A stretch of DNA of 64,000 bases from Nymphalis io (lineage: Eukaryota; Arthropoda; Insecta; Lepidoptera; Nymphalidae), in contig NC_065889.1 of NCBI RefSeq assembly GCF_905147045.1, positions 6,949,001 to 7,013,000 of the forward strand. The letters run 5' to 3'. Below, piece by piece: positions 1-12,945 of this stretch (position 1 is its first letter; every line of letters begins with the position of its first letter). Position numbers and translations under genes: made by a program. Below the pieces are notes generated by a model, which worked only from the letters and a program-made list of their open reading frames with translations, did no database searches and was not told the DNA's origin.

Positions 1-2290
1 AGTTTCATTTTTTATTCAATTTCTAAAACAAAAGGCGTAGGAGTTTAATATGAATATATTATAAAAGCCATTTAATAATCAATTTCATTTATGCTTCGAT
101 CAATACTGAGTTAATAGCATATTTGAAATACATAGTGTGAAATCCAATGTATTAATATTCTATTCATAATTGTAGCTTGGCTAGTCAGGTTATGTTAACG
201 AATCGTGAGCAACACCAAAAGATTGCATTTAAATCTTTCGGCGTTTTCTCGTCGAATAGAAACTAAATGAATGAAAAAGGGATTTGTAGTGACATCGTGT
301 GCTGTAGACACAGTTAAAAATGATGTATCGTTCTTCGCGAAGTAAGTGTAAGTATGTACCAAAGCGTGGTTTTAAATAGGTAAGTGACCCTTACGGCTCT
401 CAACGTGCAGAGCAATGTAGCCGTCACGCGGTTCGACGGCGGTGCGTCGCGACCGCCGTGTCGTCGCCGCCGCGAACGCGGAGCGGCCACTGCACTCACT
501 TCGATTTCACTTTTATTAGCAATCTACTTAATTGGATACCACTGTTGCGGTTTTATTCATTCTGCAGATTCATCTCAGAAATATTTCGGCAAAGTACAAC
601 GCAGTTAAAGTCATTTGAACATTGGCATATAGATAATTAGACGTTTTTACTATTACAAAATTATAACGTAGCAGTTTCATTTTTCTTTGTTATTACCGTA
701 CTGCACTTTGATTATATTCAAACAGTTATACTCATAATCTATTACTGTACATATTTCATAATAATTTTATTTTTGTTTTCGTTAAGTAGGTAAAGTTCCT
801 CCCGGTGGGCTATCATGGAGAACTCATTGCTATTCAACAAGCGGATTCATGTATGTTATATATTATCGTATTGCAAGTACAGTCTTGATTTTACTAATTT
901 GACTCATTAACAACGCACATTTCAAACTATAAGACTGGGTGTCTTATGGTTGGGTGTTTGTAAGAGACATTTGTAATGTAAAGCGTAATATTATAATAGG
1001 ATAGGATTTACAATCTTAATAAACCTTTAACATTTGATTAATCAAAGTGTAGCATTCAAATTAACGACATTCGTAATGTCACTGTTATTAATTAATTTTA
1101 CATACGTTAAAATTGCTATGTTTACATATAAATACTATAAAATTACGAGTATAAAAGAATAGGCTATAAATAATAATAAGGAAATTAATATAAAATATAT
1201 CCATATCAGTACTTCCAACGAGCAAATATTTATCTGAATAAGTCTCCGTGACAAATGTTCCGGCTCTACGCTAAATGTTGAAGGTCAATCGAACAACTGG
1301 AAAAGTACACAGTGAATAAAGTTTATACCTAAATCTGTGATCGTAATCCCACGCTCGAGAGACCGATTAAAGAAATAATCAAGTTTTTATTAAACTCTAG
1401 TAAACATTCTACACTACACAATGCGTTAGCATCGAGCGCTAACAAAATATTGCTGCTACACATTACCTTTATTGGTTATTTTTTTAATTACTATTTTAAA
1501 TTATATATTTGAAAACTAGATTTATTTTCTTATAAGGTTTTAATTTTTATCATTGCTTTATTTGACATTTTCTTGTCTTGAGGACTATAAGAAAACAATT
1601 TGCCTGTTTGATATTTATGCTATGATTGTTTTTAAAAATCGAACTGCACTATTAAATTACTAATAAATATTATTTTTATTTTATTTTAATAGTATATTTA
1701 TTCATTAAAAAACGAAACTACAGTGCACTTGCGTACGTAAACTCGTTTTAGATTAATTTATATCAATGAGAATAAAATGAAGTTATGATAAAAATATCCG
1801 AATAATTAAATATTTCTGCTGCCATCAAATATACAAAGGTTTGCAATCAAATAAGATAAAACAAATGGGATTATCGTTTCATGAATGGCTAACATTATCC
1901 AGAATAGCAATTAATAAACAATTTGTGTTGTAGTTTTACAAAATACTATAACTAATTTTTTTTTTGAAAATTTAACAGTAATTACTATTTTAAATTATAA
2001 CATCGATATATCTGATATATTTTATAAATATAATTGTAATTATATGAAAAAATTAATAAATATGGATTAAAAATAAATTATATGTAAACTTTATCAAGAC
2101 GATACTGATTCAAGATTGTAATATTTAGACACAATTTATTCGTGAGTAATGTACATTTTTTCGATCAATTTCCGCATCGAAGTATCATTGAAGGACGTTT
2201 GGTTGTTAGAAACTAATTTTATTACTTCAAATTATATTGTCGTTTTTATTTTATGGCTGTTATTGCTATATGTTCTTATTATAGGTTTAG
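1..2290. other. AT-rich region, no confirmed gene
   Basis: Mostly AT-rich DNA with short unrelated ORFs. A GC- and CpG-rich patch lies at about 405-500, with donor-like GTAAGT sites just before it (342 and 379); it could be a promoter or 5' untranslated exon of a gene not otherwise visible. At about 795-849 a short segment is bounded by an AG acceptor-like site and a GTATGT donor-like site and is open in more than one frame. I recognise no protein in either place. Confidence 0.4.
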
Positions 2291-2297
2291 ATATTGA

Positions 2298-2400
2298 TGG
2301 TAGGACTTTGAGCAGCCTGCCTATGTACTCCCGTCTCCCAGCACTGTAAATTCGGCAGGTAATATGCCGCCAAACTACAATACTTTGGCTATTCGTTATA
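2298..2400 (+). repeat. Decayed copy of the 'ggtaggtaccaccc' repeat family
   Basis: Resembles in order the left part of the repeat seen better preserved at 19012-19299: a GTAGGACTTTG-like start, a block corresponding to GTACCACCC, and CCGCCAAAC. Several substitutions and small indels separate it from the better copies, so this is a tentative assignment. Confidence 0.35.
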
Positions 2401-2944
2401 CAGAAGGGTATTTAAAACTAATTTGCTCAACAAAATACCACTTATGAGCTTGCATACTTATAATCAGATTGCAAAAAAAAAAAAAAATTATTTCTTCCGT
2501 AAACGAATTAAGTAAAACAACACTATCTTGTGTTATTATAATCTACACTATCGCAGAATTGTCCTGTAATTATATTTGTAAGTTTTTTAAGACCTAGAGA
2601 TTGTCAGTGAAGGCATTTGTTCATTGGATTGTTATTGTCTATTCGCGAAAGTGGCTTAACAACAGATTACCCATTTACTCATGTAGTTGTATAAAATAAA
2701 AAAAGATGAACTTCAAAGCATGTAAGTGAGAGTAATAAAGTATATTTAGGTATATTAATTTCTCCAACAAATCAATCAATGGAAGTTAACTAAGAGATAT
2801 AATAAACGGAACTATTTTTAAATGTACGTTCATAGAGCTTTCACTTATACTCAATCACTGAATATTTCAACAAGAAACCAGTTCTTAATTCGACTAGTTA
2901 GTATATCTGCCATGGTTCTCAAAATTTTCAAACCGTATAAATTT

Positions 2945-2997
2945 ATTATACACACAGTCTTATCGGGTCTCCTACCCGATAAGACTGTGTGTATAAT
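2945..2997. repeat. Perfect 24-bp inverted repeat with 5-nt loop
   Basis: Positions 2945-2968 are the exact reverse complement of 2974-2997, separated by the loop ctcct. The arms include ACACAGTCTTATCGGGT and so are not simple AT sequence. No mobile-element body surrounds the arms. It may be a foldback remnant, a template-switch product, or a short-hairpin transcript. Confidence 0.9.
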
Positions 2998-3964
2998 CAA
3001 ATATTTGTAAAAAAAAATATTAAAATTTACATAAATTCAATATTCTTATATGTATATGTACGTCAATGAATAGAAATGACACATGAAAAGTTGTCGGGGG
3101 TATTAATAATAATAATAATAAAATAGAAACCGAATATTGAAATATTTTACGTCATGAGTAAGAATAAGTCACCGAAATTAATTTTTATATTTCTTGTATT
3201 TTATTTTAGCTTTCAAAATCAGTCAAATAAAATATACTTTGCATAAAATGCAGTGACAGCTAATATTCATTTGTTAATCATAACTCTATCACGCTAATAG
3301 CTAAGTTTATTGATTGCACAACTCTTTCTGGTAGTAAATTTAGAAGTAACGTATAATGTCTGATTAATTATTAAGTATTAGGAATTACGTATAATGTATG
3401 TGTTAATGTATTTCTTCACATGACTTCATAAAAAACAAAATTGTGCGAAGATCTGTTTTCGATTTGTTGGTTTGCATATTTCGTTACTAGATTATATATA
3501 AATATATTTTTAACATTATAATTTTGCCATTCACCAACCAAACCAACTACACAACACTTAGAAAAAGGGTAAAATTTTGAATTACGCGAACATTACGAAT
3601 TGTTATAATTCGACAAAAAATCTTACTAATAAAAGCGTGGATGCGAAAATCATGGAAATTGAAATAATATATATTACATTTTTCTGGACCAGATAGCTCA
3701 GGACGCTATAACAAAACGTTGAAATAAAGGAGCTTTCAGCTGAAAAGTACAAGTAAATGACAATTTTTATTACAAGTGTTTTTATATCAAGTAGTTACTA
3801 CATCAATTTTCAACTTCACGTAATCTGTCCGTTTGAAATGATATTATTACCAGCTCTCCGGACTCCAAGACAAATAAACTGGATAATAAACATAAAAAGG
3901 GTGTTGTATTATGTGTTTTTCATAATTATATATTGTGAAGTTATCAAAATAAATACACATATAA

Positions 3965-3968
<4 letters not shown>
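2998..3968. other. AT-rich DNA, nothing recognised
   Basis: Contains a short AAT-triplet run near 3105-3121 and no ORF resembling a known protein. The ORF from 3757 owes its C-terminus to the adjoining TA microsatellite. Confidence 0.5.

Positions 3969-4039
<71 letters not shown>
3969..4039. repeat. TA dinucleotide microsatellite
   Basis: An almost uninterrupted run of alternating T and A about 70 nt long. It produces spurious Tyr-Ile repeat ORFs on both strands. It directly adjoins the palindrome at 4040-4115, which has a TA run at its own centre. Confidence 0.95.
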
Positions 4040-4044
<5 letters not shown>

Positions 4045-4057
4045 AAATGATTACGAA

Positions 4058-4097
<40 letters not shown>

Positions 4098-4115
4098 TTC
4101 GTAATCATTTTATAT
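4040..4115. repeat. Perfect 76-bp palindrome
   Basis: The symmetry centre lies between 4077 and 4078. Outer arms of about 20 bp contain AAAATGATTACGAAG on the left and its exact complement CTTCGTAATCATTTT on the right, joined by 19 TA units. Symmetry breaks at 4039/4116. A palindrome this long is expected to be unstable, so its length may vary between individuals or be an assembly artefact. Confidence 0.92.
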
Positions 4116-5925
4116 ATCGACGAAAACAATGCGACGTGCAGTCAGATATGTATTGAGGATTTGATTTGTTTACGTTTTCATCTTCGCCTTTATCGCTCAT
4201 CATTATTCTCGTTTATGCAATACTTTTATCATAAACAATTGTATCGGATATAAGTGGCTTGGATTCGATATACACTAAAAAATACTGACAAATATACACG
4301 AAATATTGAAAATTTTAAACCTTTAATCTAATACATTCCCGACATAATGTCGCGATGGTCTTTGATAATATTTTATATGTACTTGTAGATAATGGATGAA
4401 ATATAAAACAAGGTTGTGTCGATTTACTCAATATTTTATGCAAAATTTTAATTTATAATTACCCTATACCATTCGGTCATTTTTAAAAAAGCCGAGCCAA
4501 CTTCACTCGCGATATATGACAACAACAGATAATGATATCAACAACATGAATATGATATACAATGACCAAAGTCTTCCGACGAACCTTTTTTATTTTGTGT
4601 CTATGGCATCATTTCTTTCAATTTGGGAGTGTCACAACTTCCTAGTTTTGGGCTGCTACTACTTAAACTGTCAATTTCAATTGCCTAAGTCGGAATTCAA
4701 ATTTGGAACCTCATGATATGTACTTACAAACTAGCTATCAAACCAAGATGCCTGATAAGTTTGAACATTATAAAGAAACGAAAACCATATATTTAAAAAA
4801 AAAAAGATTTTCTATCAATATAATATCACACTGAAACTTAGATTTTTGAAAAGGCCATCTGTTGAACGTGGCAAATATTAGAAGTAACATTCGCAAGTAT
4901 TCTGTATTACTTTATGTCCTTAATTATTTTAAAAACATTTTATATAGGCCATGCCATTAAGGCAATAGAACACAAGCGTTAGAAAGCGTTTCATAAGCGC
5001 TTCCAAACAAGTATCTAGTAAAAAACAATTATCCTATAGATACTAAGTATAAAATGTAGTTGTACCGAATACATGTTAATTTGTTGCGGAATCCGAGAGC
5101 AATAACCGACTGTGGTGCTAGCGGTATTCGGCGGTTTCTTTGGCTCTAATATTCGATAAAAACAGCCGAGCTGTGTGTGTGCATGTGTGCGTATGCATAG
5201 CCAAAAAATGTTTGCATGTTGTTTTAAGAATATTTCGACATATTAAAGCTTAATGTGGATATTAGTCACGCCAGTGACCAGGCTTGCAATATTTTTAACG
5301 AACATGAGATTTTATGTTTCACTTTATATATATATATATATATATATAATTCTATTTTAAGCATATCACTATCAACAATATGTTTTTTTAAATGTACGTT
5401 TATAGTGCAAATTGTAGTTCTTATACCTAATACTAATTATATTGGCGCCAAATTAAAACATGCTTTCATCTATCGCGACAGATAACATCAAAATTAAAGT
5501 TATTAAGATTGGGATGTACGAATAAATTTCTCTTGCAAAGAGAAAAGAGGACGGAAACAATTTGGTCGTAGGTGATTTAAAGGAAGTTAAATGTAGGCCA
5601 TATTTCCTATTCAAAAATTAAAGACAGGATATCGTTAAAGCAATTCGTCTCGCTTCTTGCTATCAAATGTCAATATGTCATTACTAATTTAAGTATATTT
5701 AATAGTTTCATAAAGTTAAACCGTGTGTGAATATCTCTTTAAACCATAAGAGATAAATCTTTTTAATTACATAGCCGGTATCATAATGAATGGGTTTCAA
5801 GTAATCAATCATAAATCAATTTATATCCATAATCATTTAATGAATACTCATGTAAAAGATGTACTGTTTTCACTTAAGGTCAAAGTTTATGCATTGTGCT
5901 GTTACAAGGACTAACAATTTCTACG
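4116..5925. other. AT-rich DNA, nothing recognised
   Basis: No ORF resembles a known protein. There is a short TA run at 5323-5348. Nothing else could be assigned. Confidence 0.45.
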
Positions 5926-5928
5926 CAG

Positions 5929-6008
5929 GAGTACGTCGCGGTCGGGTGCGCACCAACCTTCCGCCTAGCGTCTGCGCCCGCAAGGGTCAAGGCAGCCGGT
6001 CATTTCAC
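5929..6008 (+). other. GC-rich island, candidate exon of an unrecognised gene
   Basis: Follows a pyrimidine-rich stretch ending TCTACGCAG and is much richer in G, C and CpG than its surroundings. Two forward frames stay open across it; one gives a basic peptide that includes RRGRVRTNLPPSVCARKGQG. GT dinucleotides at 5988 and 6000 could serve as weak donors. No family is recognised and no partner exon is established. A promoter or CpG-rich regulatory element is the alternative. Confidence 0.3.
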
Positions 6009-6424
6009 TCCGATTTAACTATTTATCCACACCAATTACAGTTTTTAGTGACCTGAATTTGTGGAAAATTTTGTCGTCTACTTAAAAAAGTAGGTAAATT
6101 AAACGCAATTAATCGTGAACCAAGCACGATATTAGCTTTAGTAAAAAATATTTTTATCGTAGACAAGTCACAATGGCATAAAAACTTTTTTGAATTTAAA
6201 TTTGACAAATTGAATTTAAATGATCATTATTTGAATTAATTCAACTTTTTTATTAAGATATTTGAGAACATTTTGAAGATTCAGTGGCTTAGTCGTGATA
6301 AGGTAACCAATGACTTACTTTTCCATTTATAACACTACTATGATTTTATAATTCGAAAAAAATTGTTGCTGCAATGAAGTATGAGACATCTTATATCTAT
6401 TTAATAGCAATACTTTGAGATTCT

Positions 6425-6630
6425 CAACGAGCCGCAGCAGGACCGTGGGACAAACGCGAGCCTTTGTACGGAGCACTGTTACGTAAAGCGAGCATGGTTC
6501 CACCGCATCGGCTCATGCTCATAGGGTAATAGATATTATTGCACGCCGCGAGTTCGAACAATGCAAGTTACGCCCCTACCGCGCCCGCTGACTTTAATGG
6601 CATCTCTCTACTGCCATAGGCGAATTCTTG
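6425..6630. other. GC-rich island, candidate exon or regulatory element
   Basis: A second CpG-rich patch in AT-rich DNA. One forward frame is open for about 34 codons, includes DKREPLYGALLRKASMVPPH and runs into GGTAATAG, a possible donor; the reverse strand also has an open frame. Neither translation is recognised. Its nearness to the island at 5929 suggests the two could belong to one gene, which is inference. Confidence 0.28.
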
Positions 6631-9600
6631 GTAATGTTGCTGAAATGCACACTACAATATTGTACGCAGCTAAGTTAGATAAGCAGTCATATGTCACGAT
6701 TGAATTTGTGTTTTCATTGGGCCTTTACATAATTTATTTGATTAATTTTATTGCATATTGATATTGATATTCTTGTGGTCAATCATATATTTGCTTGTTA
6801 CTCATTCTATGAAACACTATAGGACGTTATTTTATTAATAAATTGATATCTTCCACAATGTAACAAATATTACAAACCTAAAAAATAAACTCATCTAAAT
6901 AGTATCCTTACTAATAATACAATTTTAAAAAGATAGATTTATGTTAAATGTTATTTTACATAAAAACATTTTATAAGATTTTATGGAATCATAGGACGAA
7001 AACGGCACGCGTTGAAGTCTTTGTCTTTACAAATGAATACTGAAATTATATATTGATTATCTGGGCGTGTTGCCTAGACGACGGCAATAAATTCAATAAT
7101 TACACGATTACAGGAATGTTTTATAATAAAAATAGTTAATACTTCTTGCAAATGTCACCAAACAATGAATGTACCTATATAGCGCAGTGAGGATTTATAA
7201 ATCACTGATATTAAATGCTTTATTACTTCCATATAGCATTATTGCATTTATTATAACAAAAATGCTTGTATGAACTGATGTTGAACGGATTAAAAAGCAT
7301 AAATATGCAACAGTTACCTACTCAGTTAATAGCTAACTTCACGTCATCGAGGCATTTAAGTCCTACGCCTACAGGCAGATATCTCTGCGGAGAATTGAAT
7401 CAGAATTGTTAACTAATAACAGCTAAATCTTCGATAGAATAATAAATATACTTTTTTAGAGAAGCAGTTAATAGTTTTAAATAATATTTTATTCATGATA
7501 TAAAAAATCAAAACTTATGTAAATACCATTACAAATTGTTGCGCATTACATATTAATGTGTCATTGTCACGGCAATGACACAAAACTAATAAAATAAATG
7601 CCTGTTATTTACATTAATTTAAGCACAATTTCTAATTTACCAAGCTGTTATAGTTTTGTAATTTTATACAATAGTTCATTTATTATAAAAATGTATACTT
7701 AATTATATTATACACGAAAACGATAAAAAAAACTGTCCGAAATCGTAATTGCCTGCACTCAAAAAAATTATAACCTACAGGGTCAAAAGAAAAAAATATA
7801 ATGGGCGAACTACTTCTTATGTTTACGAAACAGACGGCATACATTTTTTTGTAGCAAATGTTTATATTTTACTACGAATTTACATCAAAAATTTGACTTC
7901 CAAGAAAAAATTATAACTTCTAATGCTATTCTGCTAAGGCTTTTTCTCTCGTTGTATCATAATTTAGTCCATCTCCTTTTTTTAATGACACATATATCAA
8001 TTTATGTTTTGTCATTTATTATATTTGTATCTCTCCTTATCCATAATTTGTATTAATGTTTTTTTAATATGCCTACATGTTTTTATTACAAGGCAGCATC
8101 ACAATTTAAATTATAGATTATTCATATGCAATATAAATATAATTGCATTAGACGTCGTAGAATCCAGACGACTTAATTATTTAAACTTAACATTAATGTA
8201 ATAATGTTAATATTTTAATATGTTTATTTTTTACTTCAGTATTTTAGGCCAATATTAATTGATCTGTCTATTGTGTTGATATTGGCAGAATAATACTAAC
8301 TGAACTCTGTAAAAAAGTATTCAAACCTATACATGTGACGGATAAAGCCTGACAACGCAGAGTTTGGGAAACTCTGATAGCTAATTGGGCGAAAATATTT
8401 ATTATTTTATTCTTTACATCACTATATTACGAAGGATATACTTTAGTTTTAAAAGAAGATAACATTTATTGTTACAATGGAAAATTTGCAAATAGTACTA
8501 GTTAGAAAGTAAACAAAATACTTAATTGAAAAAGTAAGGCTTTTGTTTAACGTCAAATTTACTCTCAATCAAAATAATAATAAAATACATGTACTAATAA
8601 AGTTTTTTCATAAATCAAATAGAAATTAGTGGTTGTTTAATAATATATTTAACAATTTATATTTTAAATCCATACTTAAATGTATCTTTTCTCCATCTCT
8701 ATCTTTTGCGAGCAAGGTAATATCTTAAACAAGACTCAATAGATTTTCATTATATATATACAATGAAAATAATAGTTCATTATATTAAATAAAATCAGAG
8801 ACTTTCATTTAGGTATTCAAATTTTACTGTTATAGTACCTATTTATTATAGCTAATTTGGTAAAAGTAGTATTTTAACTTTCATTCGAACTTCAGTTTTA
8901 AAATTATTAACAATATTATATAAAAAGAGGTTTTTTACAAATGTCAACATTTCCCTTTTTTATTTCAACTTTATAATTACTTAATTTACAATATTGTGAA
9001 AGAACAAAGAGCTGTTATTATTTATTATTTCAATAAGAAAATATAATATTAGGCTTTCGAGGTTTGCAAACTTAGTACGAGCAACAGGCGTATTACATGT
9101 TAGATTTGTAGGAATTTAGATCACGATATCTTTTAATTGACCTGTACTTTTTACATTAACCTAATAAACAATTTTTAGACATGAAATTCTTTACGTCTTA
9201 CTTTTTATCTATGAATTGTATAATGCAAATGTTAAAAGTATAAACAAAATCGTGATAAATATAATGATTTTATTAGTATTACAACTTTTATATAAATCAA
9301 TACCGATGTAATTTCTACGTGCGTTGTGTTCGCAAGCGCACAATAAATAGAGCATATTTTTTTATTTGTAAAAGAAATAATGAAATCGACAAAAAAGTTT
9401 CTTTGAAACGTTAATTTCCCCGTTCGAGTTAAAAACAAATAAGGCAATTATCAACCTGAAATAGGCATGAATCATTTCCTTGATGTCTTGTTTCGATAAA
9501 GGAATCATAATTAAATAAGAAAATTCTAAACTAGATAACTTAGCACAGATAAATTTGTCTCCTTACTATAACAATTTGTAATTTCATTAAATATTTACAT

Positions 9601-10640
9601 TTGATAATTTTAATACGCTTAAAAATTAGATAACCGTCTTTAAATAACTTATTTATTAGAGAAATAGAATTTGTTTAAAAACCAAAAACACAATCGTCAA
9701 AACCCTGAGTATTTATTCAGTCAATGACTTTTCTTCGTATCGATACGTAAGCATAGGATTATGAGCGTACATAGAATACTAACAAGCAACTAAACATTAT
9801 CCCTCCCATAAATTACAAAATTAACACAAATTAATTTAAAGCTATTACAAAAATGTAAAAATAATTCAAATACATACACAATTATATGTATGTTAGAATG
9901 TCAAAATCATTGCCGAAAACGCGGAAAGAATGATTGCCAAACGTGCGTTGCAACTTATTTAATAGCTGTATAAAATTCCAAAGTGTAGAGATAATATAGC
10001 CACATGGCATAAAGTAAAACAAGTTTTTGTTCTACTAAACGTATTTATTATCTTCAAGCCTTAATAACTAGTTTTGTACTGTGGTTTTGTAGACGACGAA
10101 ATATTTATAGTTAAGCACTATATTATTTAAACTGATTTTCTTGTGATTTAAAAAAGTATATATTTGCTATATTTTTCGTTAATAAAACTTGTAGAACGGT
10201 GTTCGCATAAATTTACAAAGTAGAGACAAAAGTATTATACTTTTTTTAGAATTTTATATATATAAAATGTTTATGTATTGATACGCCATATTAGGTTAGA
10301 ATAGTTTGTTAAATACTAAGACATAGAAAGTTAACAGTTATTGTTTTATCATCATATCATCAAGCCTAATAATATTGAGATATACATTAATATTGAGATT
10401 AGTCACGACTGACTCTACCAAGTTACGTGTAAGCGACAGATTTATTAAGACAGTTACTATGAAATATATGTATAGAACAATGTTTAACGAAAAACTTACC
10501 TTCTTCAATATAAAGGCGATCCAATAAAGAACCAGAATTGGGATTAGCACTTCAGTGTAATAAGCACGAGTAGTAGTAGCACTTCGTCTCTAAGTTAGAG
10601 AACAAGACATGTAGTTATTAGTCCATAAACACCCCTTGGA
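6630..10640. other. AT-rich DNA, nothing recognised
   Basis: Four kilobases with no supported gene, RNA or mobile element. A minor 10-bp inverted repeat (TGTGTCATTG with its complement, 6-nt loop) lies near 7558-7583. Short ORFs here are compatible with chance in AT-rich sequence. Confidence 0.45.
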
Positions 10641-10659
10641 GTACACAAAGCTTAAAATA

Positions 10660-11060
10660 GTAAAGTCCTGGGTAAAGTCCAGGAAGGCAAGGGTGGTGGT
10701 GGCTTGGAAGTTGCGAAGGCCGGGCTACGGGGTGCCGGCGGCGCGCGGGTGACGGTCGAGCGTCCGGCCGCACAACGCGCCTTGCAACGGTAAACTAGCA
10801 GGCCGCGCCAACACAGCCTCTCCCTCACTTGTATGAGTGCCTCCAACCTCCCTCCAAACAAATAGTACCGTACGCCGCACTTCTGTCTTGGTAACTTTTA
10901 TTATACTTTTATTAGTGTTGCCGTCTGCGCCTGTGTGTTCTATTACACCAACACATACGTAGCCGCGACCCGATAAAGTCGTGTGGGTGTCGGAGTTGGT
11001 AAAGTACCTATGCGTGCTTTGATCTTACGATTCGGTATGCACGGCCGCGCTGCCGCACGT
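10660..11060. promoter_or_regulatory. CpG-rich patch, possible promoter or 5' exon
   Basis: The densest GC stretch of the first 16 kb, strongest at 10700-10830, with a GTAAAC donor-like site on the plus strand at 10790. It lies 5 kb upstream of the msn start codon on the same strand, so a distal msn promoter or untranslated exon is one explanation. A separate transcript is equally possible. The ORF on the minus strand here (10652-10861) looks compositional. Confidence 0.3.
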
Positions 11061-12480
11061 AGTATCGAGGCTTTATTTTACTTCTATAATATCTAGTCAA
11101 TAATTTAAGTTTGGTGTTTGTGCAATAACACACGTCTCACAGCGCGATCTACAACTAGGCCAGAACCGGTCTAAACTTAGCTGTAACTACGTATCTTCGC
11201 TATATTTTTTGGTTATTATTTTGTCTCGTATACCTCGTTCATTATTTAAATCAACCTTTTGTTTAACAACCTTCACCTACCGAAATTAGATCACGTACAC
11301 AGATATTCCAATAAGGTCATGAATCATGATATAACATTCTGATGAACCACGTCTATTCACCGCTATTATACTAGCCTATTGACAACTAAGGTTATCCTAG
11401 AGATCCAGATAATTGCAAGTCATGTTTTGCAACTTTAAAACTTGTGGTAGTAAGTCACGACTGTTTACTTTCTTAATATTCAAATATAAATTATCTACTA
11501 AAGTCGAATGGCATATTTTTTTATTTTCTTCCGTTGTTAATCAGTTTTTCAAAATTCTGATAAGAAAAAACTTTTAAAACATACGCGAGTATCAAATTTA
11601 TTATATAGGCCAAAGTAGATAGGATTATCTTAGCTTTGTCCGTTGTCAGTTGAATTACATCAAACAGTAGTTATTGGTTCGTTCACGTTATGTTTAATAT
11701 GAGTGTAATTATCAGATAACTCGGTTCAAACGTCGCTCAATTTTATTACAAATCAAAACCAAAATAAAGTATTTATTCCGGTAGGTTTGCACATGCAAAT
11801 TTGTATCGTCAATCAACAAGTTTAAATTATATGAAAAGATACCACAACCGTATCGGAATGTAGCTTCTACTGAAAAGAACCGGAAAGAAACTTAGTAGTT
11901 TACAGCCAGTACTTTTACAGCCATAAAATTGCATATATGATATACTCATAATTGTTAAGTAAACTAAACATCCTGCTTTTTTGAAATATAAACGATTTTA
12001 CTGTGAGTCATATTATATCATAAATTAATGGAATTGTGTTATTGACTTTTCTGTAGACATTTTAACGAACTACAAATCCCTCATACAAAGTTTTTGCGTA
12101 TCGCAATATAAGTATCGCATATTAGCAGTGTTCGTTTCAAAAGCGCCTGAACAAACCAACCAACAGACATATTATGTAGCCTATGTTCGTCCTTATACTA
12201 TAAAATACAATAACATGATATATATAGGCCTCTGCATCTTTGACAGATGATTTAAGCAGCATCGCGAAGGCACTTGCGTTCATGACTAAAGAATGAATAA
12301 CATGAATGAATATGAATAACATGATAAAAGTTCCATATCACCTAAATTAGTAGTTTTTGCATGAAGCCGAAAAAGTACTACTCATTGAAATATTGTCAAA
12401 ATCTAGCCTTTTTCTCATTTATCTGTGATCAGCGCAGTCTTCTGTTAATCGGGGCTAGCTCCATGGAAAATAATTAGTAG
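11060..12480. other. AT-rich DNA, nothing recognised
   Basis: No ORF, RNA or repeat that I can name. Possibly the first intron or upstream region of msn. Confidence 0.4.
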
Positions 12481-12484
12481 TCTT

Positions 12485-12665
12485 TCATGGTTAGCCGCCC
12501 GTCTCATGACAAAGTCCCACTGCTGGGCATAGGCAATTTTCTCTTGTCCTCACGAGGAGAAAGTTTGGAGCTCATTCCACCCCGCTGCTTTAATGCTAAT
12601 TGGTAGATACACGTGCGACAGAATTTCATCTGACACAGGTTTCTACACGATGTTTTCTTGTGTTT
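12485..12665 (-). repeat. Diverged 3' part of tRNA-derived SINE (family B)
   Basis: Reads on the minus strand as a diverged version of the SINE body at 26602-26911, including the blocks CCCACTGCTGGGC, GAGGAGAAAG, TTTGGAGCTCATTCCACC and CGCTGCT. The tRNA-like head is absent. Confidence 0.65.
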
Positions 12666-12945
12666 TTTTTTTGCTGGTAAATTGGTTCCCGCTACTGTAT
12701 GGTTTGTTGAGGCGCTTACGACGATTAAGGCTTCCCTTAGTTATCCCTCAAAAATTCCCTTAGTCCACGATTTAAAATAGATACATATATAGAAAGCTTA
12801 TATTTTTACAAAATACTACTTACCACACAACTACAACTAAAATAAAAATTTAAATTTCATAAACTAATAAATATGAAAAAATATTTACTTACCACTTGTA
12901 ATTAATTATATTTATATATTAAATTACCAACAAAAGCTATATACA

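Noticed and set aside
2945..2997. Hairpin as a transcription terminator
   Set aside because: Rho-independent terminators are bacterial; the surrounding genes are eukaryotic and no T-tract follows.
3757..4253. ORFs with long Tyr-Ile repeats on both strands
   Set aside because: They are translations of the TA microsatellite and palindrome, not genes.
10652..10861. 69-codon minus-strand ORF rich in Pro, Arg and Ala
   Set aside because: Explained by GC-rich composition; no recognised motif, and no splice context tying it to a gene.
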